Below the pieces are notes generated by a model that ran no database searches, had not been told where the DNA came from, and was given only the letters and a program-made list of their open reading frames with translations. Below, piece by piece: positions 44,123-55,832 of a DNA stretch of 64,000 bases (position 1 is the stretch's first letter; every line of letters begins with the position of its first letter). The DNA is from Yponomeuta sedellus. Its lineage: Eukaryota > Arthropoda > Insecta > Lepidoptera > Yponomeutidae. The DNA lies in the NCBI GenBank assembly GCA_934045075.1, contig OW203727.1, forward strand, positions 16,242,861-16,306,860, read 5' to 3'. Made by a program: the position numbers and the translations under genes.

Positions 44123-45388
44123 ATGGACAAACTCGGTTTATTATTTCTGTGCTCAACAACAATACTTTTTACGAGTGCCTTAAACGAGTGCCCACCAGAA
44201 CGCCTGGACCTGGAAAGGTCATGGGAATCAATGCTGAGGAAAGATTTAGAAAAGAAACAAACTATACATAACAAATACAACAGAACAACGGATATCAACC
44301 TTGATTTCATCGTGACTTACTTTGCATTATTTGATTCACACCAGATGTTATCTATGTACAGCTTGATAATATTTAATTGGATCGACGAATGTTTCAAGTG
44401 GGATCCAACCGAATATGGAAACATTACAAAAATTCCAATGAAAGCCTCAAAAGTATTGGCACCATCACTGCAAATACTAAGCCCACCATATGAAGATGTT
44501 ATTGACAGCGACTATTTCTTTACAACTTGTATAGTAAAGTATGATGGAACGATTTACTGTGCCCCAAGAATAAGACATGATTTTTCTTGTGACATGCAGG
44601 TGAAGAACTGGCCGTTCGATGTGCAAGACTGTACCTTGAAATTTAGTGCAGACATTGAAAAATATGGGGTTAATATAAAATTTAAGTTTCCAGATAAAAG
44701 AGCGTTTTATGCGATTGACGACGAAAGGATGGGCTGGAGTATTGTGGATTCCGAAAATGGTGAAGAATCAGTATCAGTAATTAATACTACGACAGGTTTA
44801 GTTACGTCAAAACAAAAGGCAATTTATGTAACTTTGACGCTACAAAGAGTAGGAAAGGGTCTAGATGCTATTATTGTATACCCATTGCTTATTTCGATGG
44901 TTCTTACTTTGGTGTCTTTACTGCCCATCATTGAAAACTGTCACCGCTCTGGACTTATCTGTTTCAGTATTACGTGCCAACTTTTTTTTTTGAATTCGAC
45001 CAATTATCACATTCCTCAGACTAGTTTAGATACGCCATTAGTTATAATTTTCATGCGTGGCTCTTTAGTGATATCTTTGTTGGTTTTTCTGTTAATTTTT
45101 GTCTTAGACTCTGTACGTGTCAGAACACACGCTCCACCAAGTTGGGTATCTTTTTTAAATGCAAAAGTTAAAAACTCTTTGTTTGGACTTGTTTTGAAAC
45201 TTAGCTCCTCTCATTCAATTAATCTCGTTATATTTACTAAAAACGAGGAAAAAGACAAAAGTAATCAATTCTTAAGTGAGTGGCAATTATTAACTGATAT
45301 TGCCATTATATTTTCTTTTGCGATATTTTGTGTAGTTTATATGGTTCTTTTATTAGTTTGTATTCCAGTAGAACCTAATAGTTTCTAA
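44123..45388 (+). CDS. Intact intronless nicotinic-receptor-like Cys-loop channel subunit (copy 3)
   Basis: This is the only intact member of the cluster, a 421-residue pentameric ligand-gated ion channel subunit expected in the plasma membrane. Residues 1-20 look like a signal peptide. The extracellular domain holds a canonical Cys-loop, C156 to C170 with 13 residues between and the core WPFDVQDC. Four hydrophobic segments follow at about 250-270 (M1), 275-292 (M2), 304-328 (M3) and 390-413 (M4). The M3-M4 loop is only about 60 residues. The vicinal cysteine pair of nAChR alpha subunits is missing in loop C, so it resembles a non-alpha subunit. M2 lacks the usual GEK entry motif. The start ATG is supported by alignment with the paralogous starts. 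The ORF is unbroken from signal peptide to M4, so there are no coding introns. Family membership is clear; ligand and ion selectivity are unknown. Confidence 0.9.
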   Translation: MDKLGLLFLCSTTILFTSALNECPPERLDLERSWESMLRKDLEKKQTIHNKYNRTTDINLDFIVTYFALFDSHQMLSMYSLIIFNWIDECFKWDPTEYGNITKIPMKASKVLAPSLQILSPPYEDVIDSDYFFTTCIVKYDGTIYCAPRIRHDFSCDMQVKNWPFDVQDCTLKFSADIEKYGVNIKFKFPDKRAFYAIDDERMGWSIVDSENGEESVSVINTTTGLVTSKQKAIYVTLTLQRVGKGLDAIIVYPLLISMVLTLVSLLPIIENCHRSGLICFSITCQLFFLNSTNYHIPQTSLDTPLVIIFMRGSLVISLLVFLLIFVLDSVRVRTHAPPSWVSFLNAKVKNSLFGLVLKLSSSHSINLVIFTKNEEKDKSNQFLSEWQLLTDIAIIFSFAIFCVVYMVLLLVCIPVEPNSF

Positions 45389-45859
45389 AATACAAAAACG
45401 TTATTAAGACACTGGGCCTGTGAGGCCTCGAGGAGCGTCCGCTTTTTAAAGAACTATCGATCGAAATTTCTATGTATTCTCTCGCATTTGTGTAAATAAT
45501 GAGTTTTGAAAATCCAATTCTGAAAACCTAGAGATAAATAGCATTCATTTTAAAAACGATTTTGACATAAACTCTATCTAGCCTTACCTATTTTATGCCA
45601 GGTTCTTGTAAGGGTTGTAAAAATGCCCTAAGTATTATTTATGAAATATAAAGTCAATTTTTGTATAAATGATTCACTATTGCCATCAATACGAAAAGAT
45701 TTTTTTACGTAGAAAACTTTTCGATTATTTGGTGTTAATGATTCCTATAGCTTCTTTATAGTTTTTTTTAAGTGTGGTGTTCGATTTTAATGTTTTGTAT
45801 TTTTATATTTATTATAGAATGGGATTAGACGGAGTTGCCACTGAATAGGTACCACTCCG

Positions 45860-45995
45860 ATATCCTATCGGATTTCCTAAACGTAGTCACAGCGGAGATG
45901 GTAGGAGGATCTCTCAACCTCCTTGCCCTGATGGGAGATGATGGTGCCCAAGCGTAGAGCCCATGGGGATGGGTTTTGCCCAGCACTGGGTTTCA
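45860..45995 (+). mobile_element. Degraded RTE-like LINE tail
   Basis: It holds tgggttttgcccagcactgg and upstream degraded coding sequence. It lies between channel copy 3 and the 3' stub. Confidence 0.4.
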
Positions 45996-46564
45996 TAATT
46001 GAAATTTCATAGTCTATGTTTTAATTATCATTTTAAACCACACAGCGAATAGATTTAGTTGAGCTCAATTAATTATTGATTAAAAACTACTTTTTTTTAC
46101 ATATTAATGCCTTCTGGGTTTCTGTTCGGATGTTTTATATTTCTTATCACTATGTATTATTGTTTATTTGCAATCTTTTAAAAATAAACATTTAATATTT
46201 TTACCCTTTTGCCTCACCCTTCCTGTTTTGTCTTGAAGCTTGCGTCTACACAAGTAATATAAGCGTCGAATTGAGAATGGCTTCTTTTTTTTTTTGAAGT
46301 CACATAAATAAAAAGCGTTTTTTTAAAAGTCACTTATTGTGAGTTGAGATGTTTCTGCGTAACACAGTCCAATTTTACTCCAAACGAATTACTCCAATAG
46401 TCTGCGTTATAATGTAGGGTAAAATGTTTAAGCGTAGAGGAGGCAGTCGCGGCATGGGCGGGCGGCGCAGGGCGGAGTGCGTTTCCGGTCATGGAAACAA
46501 TATCGTCAGGCCGTTCTGCTTAAAATGTAGACCAAGCCTTATATACTTTATTAATATTATGATA

Positions 46565-46800
46565 TGTTTACTTACATCAAAACAAAAAGTACTTTATGTA
46601 ACTATGACGCTAGAAATATTAGGTAAGTATATCCAGAAGAAGAATAGTAAATCCATTACTTATTTCGATGGCTCTTACTTCGGTGTCTACATTGCCCTTT
46701 ATTGAAAACTGTCACCACTCAGGTCTTATCTGTTTTAATGTTTTATGCCAATATCTTGTTTTTAATTCGACATTATCGCAATTATCACATTTCTCATACT
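46565..46800 (+). pseudogene. 3' fragment of an nAChR-like channel (M1-M2 region)
   Basis: The fragment aligns with the end of the extracellular domain and the M1-M2 region of copy 3. It reads SKQKVLYVTMTLEILGK and then, after a disrupted stretch of about 25 bases, PLLISMALT, then in another frame a segment like IENCHHSGLICFNVLCQ. No complete domain remains, and upstream and downstream parts of the gene are missing. It shows that the cluster once extended beyond copy 3. Confidence 0.75.
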
Positions 46801-47194
46801 ATTCTCATTGCGAGATGAATGCCTGAGCTAGATTATAGATTTAGAAATCTCGCTGATACATTCTAACATTTTTAATTATTGTAAAAAAAATCATTATCTC
46901 ACGAATGGGTTAGATGATATTAAAATTACGAAATATTTTTTTACGTACTTACGTTTGGATAAAGCAAAATCTTTTGTAATTCAAAACTTTTAATATGAAA
47001 AACTATATATGTTCTTTTAAAATGTTAGAATATGCGAGCGAGACAAATGCTCATAATCTTCACTACTTCTCGCGTTGCAATAATTAAACAAAACTCTGCC
47101 TTATACTTTCTAGACAAAATACCGTACTAACAAATTGCTCCAATTCGTGGTAGTTCAACACATGGGAATTCCTTACGATCGTGTGACGCAATAT

Positions 47195-47360
47195 TTTTTA
47201 CGTAACCCCAATTGTGTCCCACTGCTGGGCAAAAGCTTCCCCTTAGCTCTCCACTCCTCCCTGTTCATAGCTATCTCCTGCCAGCTCGGTAGAAAAGTCG
47301 TAAGGTTTTCCCGCCATTTTCGCTTCTGTCGGCATGTATGCGACTTACCTCGAGTGGAAC
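47195..47360 (-). mobile_element. RTE-like LINE C-terminal fragment, minus
   Basis: The minus strand encodes NREEWRAKGK and, in another frame, the CAGCAGTGGGACA terminal signature. It is short and decayed. Confidence 0.55.
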
Positions 47361-48327
47361 CCAGCCAGTGTGTAACGGTGCAAACCTCTTTACACCATTT
47401 TTTTTATATTTGATTAATTGTATCAATCATTTTCAAATATATAAAATTATGTCACACATTTTCGAGATTTCCCTCATTTTCAGATTACTACTTCACATCT
47501 TGACTAGATCTGACTATTTTTACTTGCTTATTCCGTTTTTATCCAGTTATCTGTTTTTAAGAAATAAAACAGTATAAATAAAGCACAAAGTTGAAGTCTT
47601 TCCAGTTTTATTATTTATAAAAGTTCTACAACAATAATACAAGTGGCAATTTTCCCGCACCTATCTGGGCTCATACGGCATACATGACCTCCAAAATCGG
47701 CAATTTTTGTTTTGGAGCACAACGTTGTGTTTCGGATCATATATAATAAATTATTTATTGCTTTTGGCATATTACATAAACAAAGACATCCCTGGGACCC
47801 CCTAGTAAATATAGTTATACCTGTATCAGGAGGCCCCGCTCTTCCTTATTTTCATCAAACAAAAGAAAAATAAACTTAGCTTGCGTAACATCAACTTGTA
47901 TTAATTAATATTAAGGTAATCCGGGGCGCTAACTACCGCCACCAATGGAAAAAAAATCATAACATTGCTTGCAAACATTGTTTTCTACTAGGTTTTTATC
48001 TAAAATCGATCGAACGAAACATAAAAAATCTTAACAACTGACACCTAGTTTTAGAACCTACAGTCAAGAACCTAGAATCTATAACCAAGGAGAACCAAGA
48101 GCCAATAACAGCCGTTTTTAGCAAAAAGCGATTAAAGTTCTAGTATATTGATTCTAGCTTCTAAACTCTAGGTTTTAAAAATAGATGTTAAGATTTCTCA
48201 TGTTCACTTTTAGATAAAAACGTATTATGAAACAAGGTACGATTTTTTTCCATTGGTGGCGCTAGTATTAAACATCCAAAACTTCGAAGATATTATTTTT
48301 AAGCAGTGTGTTTGTGTGTGTGTGTTC

Positions 48328-48361
<34 letters not shown>

Positions 48362-49312
48362 TGCAGAGATAGTGATGGTATGTCCGCTTTAATTATTAAA
48401 CGATGCTCTTAAAACTTATATCTAATTCGTCAATAATTATAATAAGTAATTTCATTTTCACTTCAATCTCAGCGTAGGAGTTTTAATACATATAGTTATT
48501 TTCTTATTGCTTTCGAAATACGTTTTTGGGTAGATATCTAAAATTTTATTTAAATATGTTGTTAATTATTTTCGGATTGTGTTAATCCTTTTTACATTTT
48601 GTATCTTGCGCTCTATTGGAACAAATAAATATTGGTCGTTAAGTGGAATGGCCGATTGGAAGAGAATGTTCCCTACATTTGCACCAAACTTATATCCATT
48701 CGAGTGAGAGTAAACATAAATCCCATTTTTGGATAAGACGCCTCTACCCTCGCTTTATTATTACCTGCCTGATACATTTTCCCTCTAACAGAAAAACACA
48801 TTTTAATTTCACCCCTGGTGCGTTACAATAAGATCTACGTACTGGAATACTGACACGCGAATGTCTTTCTTATTACGATGTAAATAAAAGACGCTTTTCT
48901 GAATCGAGCAAGTGGACTCTGAAGAGGTTTTGCCTGAATCACGTAGGTTATATTGCTTTACCGATTTCTCGCGGGCAATGTATTGTCGTCCCCTTCTCGT
49001 CGCCACAATATATTAGGATAAACAGATAAAATTTGCTTCGATAAATTTCGATTTTCTTTGCCGTAAAATCGATTAAAATTTTATCCGGAGGAGACTGCAA
49101 GGACACAAAGGTATATTTCAAGAATCGCTCAAAGTAAAATGTTTACTTAAATTTATTTAGAACACAAAAGTATGTTACCATTTTTACTGTTACTTAACAT
49201 GCTTGCTAGTTGAAGAGCGCGTTAAACTCTTTTGTATGAAAGAACCAGCTATAGCAGATGTAGACTTTTACTGAAAGCTTTAAGTGATTGATTTATTTGG
49301 TCGTATTAGTAC
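47361..49312. other. No gene recognised
   Basis: AT-rich sequence with the GT/GA microsatellite. The blocks ctaccgccaccaatgg (47935) and ccattggtggcgctag (48251) are partly inverted and bracket 330 bases, perhaps an old inverted-repeat element. Confidence 0.45.
48305..48362. repeat. (GT)n-(GA)n compound microsatellite
   Basis: GT/TG units with few interruptions are followed by GA units. Confidence 0.9.
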
Positions 49313-49500
49313 TACCGCTCGCTAACGGTGAAGAAAAAACACCGTGAGGAAACCTGAGTATCTGAGGTGTCCACATACCTCAATCCGCGGTGGCCACCCG
49401 CGGTAATTAAGGCGGTAAGCCTAATTAAGCCTTAACTCTCTCTCTCTCTCTCTGAGAGAAGGCCTGTGCTGTGTAATAAGACGTGTATAGGCCACATAAA
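49313..49500 (+). mobile_element. LINE 3' fragment with CT microsatellite
   Basis: It contains gtgaagaaaaaacaccgtga and ggaaacctgagtat, a LINE C-terminal signature (GKHREET-like in a diverged form), then a ct repeat and agaaggcctgtgctgtgtaa. A related end occurs at 3200-3245. Confidence 0.45.
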
Positions 49501-50452
49501 AATATATTAACATATTTATATTTTACTGGATTCTTAATCCTTGCATTCTTATCAGAAAACTTGAAACAAATTATCCTATGTTGCAAACGAGACAAACATA
49601 AAATCTTTCAAAAATTGCAGTTCAAACTTTGTTTATTTATATTTTTATTTTTTGAATCAGTTTTATGTGATATTTTTTTATTTTTCTAGCGTATAACGAC
49701 GGTACCCTTATAATAAGTGTGTTTCTTCATCTGCTATAAACATATTATAAACACTAAAAACAAACACAACCAAAAATATAAGAAAATAGATAGATAGAGA
49801 ACACTGTTGTACATAAAAAAGGAAATTACACAGATATGTCTTAACCTAAGAGTACTATAACATTATCACTATAAGTGATCTCTTACAGACAACTTTTGGA
49901 TAGACAGAGCAATATATAAGTAACACTCATCCTGTTTCCACAAAAGAAGTCCGAGTGTTTCTTGGTTTTTAAAACAGCCTTGGGCCTGATAAAGTGACCA
50001 AATCCTGAACGATTCCTATCTCTTAAAAAACTGTCCAAAAATTACACGGTTGAAATTCTTCAGGAGCTCGTGCGCCTAGGATTTTGGTCTGGTACTTACA
50101 GCACAAGGTATCATAGTTTAGGACCAGGGTAAGTTGCAAGTGTGGAAGTCATTGGGTGGGAGTTATTATAATAGCTCGGAAAGTCTCCCAGGCCGGGCAT
50201 GGGAAACAAAGGAAGGCTGCGCGGGGGCAAGGCGAGAGGGGAGAGGGGGCAGCGTATGCAGCGCTGCGACGATGCGCCGCAGTCGGGCCGCATTCCTGCT
50301 GGCTTGGGAGCTGAGGACGGCTAGATGTGGATGTTCCGGTTGACCATTCATTGACCGATTGATTTTTAATTTTCAGATTTCTGTATTTATTAATTTAGAT
50401 TAGTACACGCTTCTTATAACAATAGACAACACAATAATAGATTAAACTGAAC
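49501..50452. other. No gene recognised; GC-rich stretch at 50.2 kb
   Basis: A LINE 3'UTR-like piece (about 49840-49930, minus) is followed by a GC-rich 150-base stretch (about 50190-50340, with ggggcaaggcgagagg). The latter looks like retroelement coding remnant but was not identified. Confidence 0.4.
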
Positions 50453-50632
50453 ATTGGCGCAGCGGCCCATCTGCCTACCATGCAAGAGGTCTCGGGTTCG
50501 AGTCCTGGCTGGCGACAAAAAACCCCCAGGTCTTGGATGTTTAAATGTTTCTGGTTCCCACGACACAGGGTATCCTAGTGTGGGGCCATAAGCAATGTAT
50601 GTGCCTGTATTATATGTAAATGTTATGTTATT
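50453..50632 (+). mobile_element. tRNA-derived SINE, family C
   Basis: A slightly degraded head (attggcgcagcggcccatct) with B box ggttcgagtcc is followed by the family C body and tail. Confidence 0.72.
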
Positions 50633-50918
50633 GTTACCAGGCTATAAAATAAAATACTTACTTAAATATTAACATAACCTTCGCCTTTAGCATAACCTAT
50701 AAATCGTGATTCCATTACGTGAGTGTTTACCCGCACGGCATATCCACAGTGAGCTACCGTGTGGAGCATCGTTGGTTCCCACTGGACTCCAGTTTGTTGG
50801 TGCTAACAGTTCGCGATCCCTTCTTCAGTATTTAAAATCATTATTTTACGCTGCTTTATCGATACTAACAGTATCGTATTGTTACACTTTATTACACAAA
50901 TCCAATGTTTAGTACTTA

Positions 50919-50946
50919 AATAAGATAAGATAAGATAAGATAAAGA
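50919..50946. repeat. (GATAA)n short tandem repeat
   Basis: Five consecutive taaga / gataa units. It marks the start of a minus-strand LINE-like 3' tail that extends to about 51110 (a block with ggtttctaacgccccccttc). Confidence 0.75.
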
Positions 50947-51110
50947 TATTTATTGAGTCACAGACATCGGTATACATGTACAGTTAGGCTAGTTTACAGG
51001 TTGACTTATAAGTAGGTATACGTAATATTTTATCACATTAGAAACCAAGCTAGGTAGATCCTGTGTTATGGTTTCTAACGCCCCCCTTCGGTTATCATTA
51101 AGTCAAAATT

Positions 51111-52100
51111 TAAATTTAAATACAGCAAATCTAGGTAAAAAATACTTTCTTTCCTTTTTTCACTATCAGTAATCTGCTCCCACATTACGCGCACCAAATG
51201 CAGAGCGATCCCATTCGTGTATTACCAAGTCCCATATAAATTGCTATCATACGTTTCAAGATTCTAACAGGATTCGGTGAGCGCAATTAGGTCGCAGATA
51301 CGATCCAAGTTTTATTTAAATCTTTTGAAATTGCGGGTAGAACAACATTTATAAGAAATTGCAACAGACCAAAAAAAAATCTTCATCAATCAGCCAAGAT
51401 GTACTTTGATTAATGACAATCAGTAGATAGTCCACAATAGCCCGATATTTATGATTACTTACTCATTACCAAATTAATTTCCTTTAAACTAAGCCTCATA
51501 TCACACAAGTATTGTTTACACTCACCTGCCCTGCCCTACGCAACAGCTTGGGTTCGGTTGTGCAAAACCACAGGACAGGCAAGATAACCAACCAATACAC
51601 ACATTTTATTTAAGTTACCCAATAAAATAAAACAGACGGAGGGTAAGTGAAAAAATAATAAAACACAAGCACTCAATAGCACTCGAGAGTGACAAAGGCA
51701 GCATTAGGGAACTTGCGTCAAACTTATATTCGACCCGATATTATTCGAGCAATATAGCCTTCATACCATAGAAGATTATACAGAATTCAAAAGTTTTGAA
51801 AGAAATTTATAAAATACTACAAGAACTATTAGTTTAAGACTTGTTTACGTCCTTATGAGAAAGCCCTTTAGAATTCCATGACTAATTTCGATAATAGTAG
51901 TAGGTATTTTATATTATACAGGGTAATTCACACATTTGAACCCTTCATACCTACATATTATAAGACATTGAGTTACATTTAATTATTATTTTCTCATTGA
52001 GATCTGAAGGTTTACTTATCTTATAAATATAACAAGCTTGAGCTATATAATAAGCTTAAATAGTCAGCTTGTAAATAAATAGGGATGGACACATAAATAC
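51111..52100. other. No gene recognised
   Basis: AT-rich DNA. A short tcacctgccctgccctacgc stretch near 51525 may be a repeat remnant. Nothing else is supported. Confidence 0.55.
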
Positions 52101-52662
52101 TTTTTTTTTTTTTACGAGCGAACCCCAAATACAAACACTCCGTATCCTAGGTAGTGGGCATTACCTGCAAGTTGCGACGTCATATTTATTGGGTAATAAG
52201 TATGGCGCGTTTTTACATCATGTGACTAAACATACTATTGACTAAACATTATTGCTTGGTTGGATTATGAAATACTTATATAGTAAGTGTGAAGTAAGAA
52301 AAGACATTTCAGCCTTTTTCCGTCAACTCCGATCACATTAAAACATTTTTCTGTGCAAGTTCACCATCGTAATTATTTCTACCCAGCTATCATGGTATTA
52401 ATATCCTAGGAGACATACATCGCACCGAAAATGCGACTTTAACGAGCATGACATAAGGAGTATTTTAGCCTGAAAGAAGACTATACAAAACAGACCTTAA
52501 TAAGTTGTTTCTTATATTCCGGTAAAGTTAGACCACAAAAACTTCGAACTTGTAAGGCAGATTAACCATATTACAGTCCAGTGAGAGCTGCCTCTTAATT
52601 TGTATAAAATAATTGATTTAGGTTGTATTATCGATAGGTAGATATAAAAAATACATTGATAC

Positions 52663-55662
52663 CTAGGTTAGAATTTTAAGTAAATGTTCTGTTGAATTAT
52701 AATTTAATTTCTTTAAATAATTATTAAGACAGGTCTTACAATTAAATCTTGTATAATTACTTATACTAAGGTGCCGATTGATTTTGTTATATAAGTATGG
52801 ACCTAAAAACGCCGAGAAACTTTGGGCAAATTTCGTTTTACATATGGGTATACAAAATACCCTGTACTTATTTCTTGAGGAGCTTAAATCTAGTTTCGGC
52901 AGCTGGTGTTGCCTTAACGTTAGATGTTTTAGAAATAATTGTCGAACAGTTAGCACATTGGCCTCGTCGTACAATTTGACAGTAGGATAACGAAAATTCT
53001 TAAAAAGAATTACTTTTAGAACAGCTCTTTGAGCTCTTTCAACCTTAATAAGGACGGTTTTGTTTGCACCACCCCAGGAAACTATACCGTAAGCAATCAC
53101 AGATTGACAGAGTGCAAAATACGTCATCATAATAGTACGCAAATCATTGACATGCCTTAGTTTTTTGAAAATACACATTAATTTTCTAATTCTTTTACTG
53201 AGCATTTCAATGTGGTCTTTCCACCTGAGATTCCTATCAACAATAATGCCCAGATACCTTATTTTGTCAGTTGAGGATAAAGCGTAGCACTTACAATTAG
53301 TCAAATCAGCACAAGTATGAGCCTTGATATTAAGACTAGCTCGTGGCTGTGTATTATTTCTTAGGGAAAATGTAATATATTTCGTTTTAGAATAGTTTAA
53401 GGTAAGAAGATTTAAGTTAAGCCATTCTATAATCTCTCTGAAGCCTGTCTCTGCAACTTTTTTTACGTCATCCCAAGATACCCCATTAAAAACTATAACA
53501 GTGTCGTCTGCAAAAGTTATTATTTTAGCATTACATAATTGTTTGTTACAGAGCTCATTGATATAGACCAAGAAAAGGGTTGGACCCAAGACTGAGCCCT
53601 GTGGCACTCCAAAACAGACGTTACATTTATCACTAAGGACCTCATCAACTCTAACTACTTGGGATCTGTTACTTAAGTAATCTGTAAGAAGCGCGAGTGG
53701 CGTACCACGAACCCCAAGGCACTCAAGCTTCCGCAATAGTAAAGGGATAGAGACAGTATCGAAAGCCTTGGCTAGATCCAGGAAAATGCCAAGGCATTTG
53801 TTGTTTTTGTCTACTTTTCCAACTACATGTGTGACTAAAGATTCAATGGCATCTACTGTTGATTTTGTATGTCTAAAACCAAATTGATTAGGAGAAAGAA
53901 GTTTATTTGTCTCTAAGTAGTGTAGCAATCTAGTGTTAATTATTTTTTCCAGGATTTTAGCCAGGGAAGACAGAAGAGAAATAGGTCTATAATTGTCAAT
54001 ACTGTCTCTATCCCCCGTCTTATGCACTGGTATAACAATTGCTTCCTTAAGTAAATTCGGGAAGATGCCACTTGATAGGCACAAGTTTGATAAATAAGAA
54101 ATAGGTTTAGAGACACAGTTCACAGCATGTTTTAGGAATATGGCTGAAATACCGTCTCTTCCAGTTGATGAGGTCGATTTTAAGGATATGATGGTTTCCT
54201 TAACTTCAAGTTCATCAGTAGGGAAGAGAGTGAGAGAAAAAGTAACAGCTTGGGAGGACTTCACCTCTGATGCCAAACTAGCTTCAGTCTTTTTCATATC
54301 GGTTAAAGTTTTGTTTGCAAGTTTGCGGCCAACATTAACAAAAAAGTTATTAATATAATTAACAGATTCTTGAGCAGAGGGCTTGATTTTTAGTAATTCG
54401 ACAGAAGAATTACGGTTACTATTTATATTACAAATTTGCTTAATAACATGCCAAGTTTTTTTTATATCCCCATGGTGCTTATTCAATTCGGACCGTTCAT
54501 AGGCTCTTTTTAAACGGTGAAGTAAATTTGTGCAGAAATTGCGATAACGCTTATATGAAAGGTGCAAAATTGTATCAGTTGGATGCTTTTTAACTTTTAA
54601 ATGTAGCCTGTCCCTCCAGCGCATACATCGAACAAGTCCAGGCGTTATCCAAGGCTTTAAATTGACTCGTTTTCTTGGTACTTTATGACAAGTGGTGTAT
54701 TTAATGATAATGGTTGATACGGTATTCAGGAATATTTGGGTTACTACATTTGGATCATCTGAATTGAGGATTAAATCCCAGTCAATCGCCTGGAGCTCGT
54801 TTATAGCCTTTGCATAGTCGATTTTAGTTACAGTTGGTTGTAATTTGGGGGGTTTTTTAGGATTATATAAGGCGGACAGAATTATACTACTATGATCAGT
54901 AACAGAATTTTGGCATACTATCGTTGTTACACTATTTGTTGCCTTGGAGAAACAGTGATCAATGCAATTTAATCCACGAGTGGGGAATAAATGCCCTGGC
55001 AATAGACCATACCCAGCTAGTTGATCCAAATAGTAGCCTGATCTCGGGTCAATGTTATTGTCTTTAATGTCTATATTCAAATCACCAAGTAGAAATAAAT
55101 TGGGAAATATCTTAAGGTCACTAATAACATTGTCTAATGACGATTGAAAGCGATTTATGTCAGTAATAGAGGGTGATCTATAGACGCATACAATAGCATG
55201 ACTGGTCCCTATTTTAACCACTAGGCAATCAGCATCATCAAGTACAGGTTCAATGACAGCAACATCTAAAGAAGCACGGGCATAGATCACAACACCACTG
55301 TTTTGATTTTTGTGTCTCTGAGTAGCAAAGCAGTAGAAATTAGGAATGGATGGCAAATTGGGTACATGTTGCAACCAACACTCTGTTAGCACAATAATAT
55401 CGCAATCTAGGTTAAGTCTTGTGGTAAATAGAATAAAGTCATTAAAGTTACAGTCAATACTCCTAATGTTTTGGACTATAATTTTTAACTTTTTGTGTGG
55501 CTCATTAATTAGTTTCCCACATTCCTCGGCTTTTTCAATCAAAAATGAGTCTCCGACTTTGACATTGGCATTAATGTCGTCTACTACCTCTTCTAAGTTA
55601 TTAAACATAATGTATGTGTTGTTTGGGGGAATCTTAATAGTATTACTACTGTGGAAGGGCAA
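52663..55662 (-). CDS. LINE ORF2: AP endonuclease and reverse transcriptase
   Basis: This 999-residue protein nicks target DNA and copies the element's RNA by target-primed reverse transcription. The endonuclease domain shows NIRS (65-68), TECWL (93-97), GDLNID (193-198) and DHSS (256-259). The reverse transcriptase shows DNYRPISLL (556-564), FLDLAKAFD (627-635), GVPQGSVLGP (685-694) and the catalytic FADD (717-720). The C-terminus follows without a stop. The length is normal for Jockey/CR1 elements. FADDT and the partner ORF1 type favour the CR1/Jockey group; the exact clade is not certain. Confidence 0.93.
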   Translation of the reverse strand: MPFHSSNTIKIPPNNTYIMFNNLEEVVDDINANVKVGDSFLIEKAEECGKLINEPHKKLKIIVQNIRSIDCNFNDFILFTTRLNLDCDIIVLTECWLQHVPNLPSIPNFYCFATQRHKNQNSGVVIYARASLDVAVIEPVLDDADCLVVKIGTSHAIVCVYRSPSITDINRFQSSLDNVISDLKIFPNLFLLGDLNIDIKDNNIDPRSGYYLDQLAGYGLLPGHLFPTRGLNCIDHCFSKATNSVTTIVCQNSVTDHSSIILSALYNPKKPPKLQPTVTKIDYAKAINELQAIDWDLILNSDDPNVVTQIFLNTVSTIIIKYTTCHKVPRKRVNLKPWITPGLVRCMRWRDRLHLKVKKHPTDTILHLSYKRYRNFCTNLLHRLKRAYERSELNKHHGDIKKTWHVIKQICNINSNRNSSVELLKIKPSAQESVNYINNFFVNVGRKLANKTLTDMKKTEASLASEVKSSQAVTFSLTLFPTDELEVKETIISLKSTSSTGRDGISAIFLKHAVNCVSKPISYLSNLCLSSGIFPNLLKEAIVIPVHKTGDRDSIDNYRPISLLSSLAKILEKIINTRLLHYLETNKLLSPNQFGFRHTKSTVDAIESLVTHVVGKVDKNNKCLGIFLDLAKAFDTVSIPLLLRKLECLGVRGTPLALLTDYLSNRSQVVRVDEVLSDKCNVCFGVPQGSVLGPTLFLVYINELCNKQLCNAKIITFADDTVIVFNGVSWDDVKKVAETGFREIIEWLNLNLLTLNYSKTKYITFSLRNNTQPRASLNIKAHTCADLTNCKCYALSSTDKIRYLGIIVDRNLRWKDHIEMLSKRIRKLMCIFKKLRHVNDLRTIMMTYFALCQSVIAYGIVSWGGANKTVLIKVERAQRAVLKVILFKNFRYPTVKLYDEANVLTVRQLFLKHLTLRQHQLPKLDLSSSRNKYRVFCIPICKTKFAQSFSAFLGPYLYNKINRHLSISNYTRFNCKTCLNNYLKKLNYNSTEHLLKILT

Positions 55663-55832
55663 ATTCCGATAAATCTGCCATTTAGATTGCTGTTATTGCA
55701 ACTATACACGCATACATTACAAAGAGGCTTTCTTAATACTATGAAGTAGCTAAATAAGCAACTAGCACATTGTTGCAAAAGTAAAGAATAATAAAAAAAA
55801 GTAAATGTAATTAAAAAAATCAAACCATACAG

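Noticed and set aside
47935..48266. Inverted-repeat element bracketed by ctaccgccaccaatgg and ccattggtggcgctag
   Set aside because: The match is only about 14 bases plus an A/T-rich extension, and no target duplication was found; kept only as a remark.
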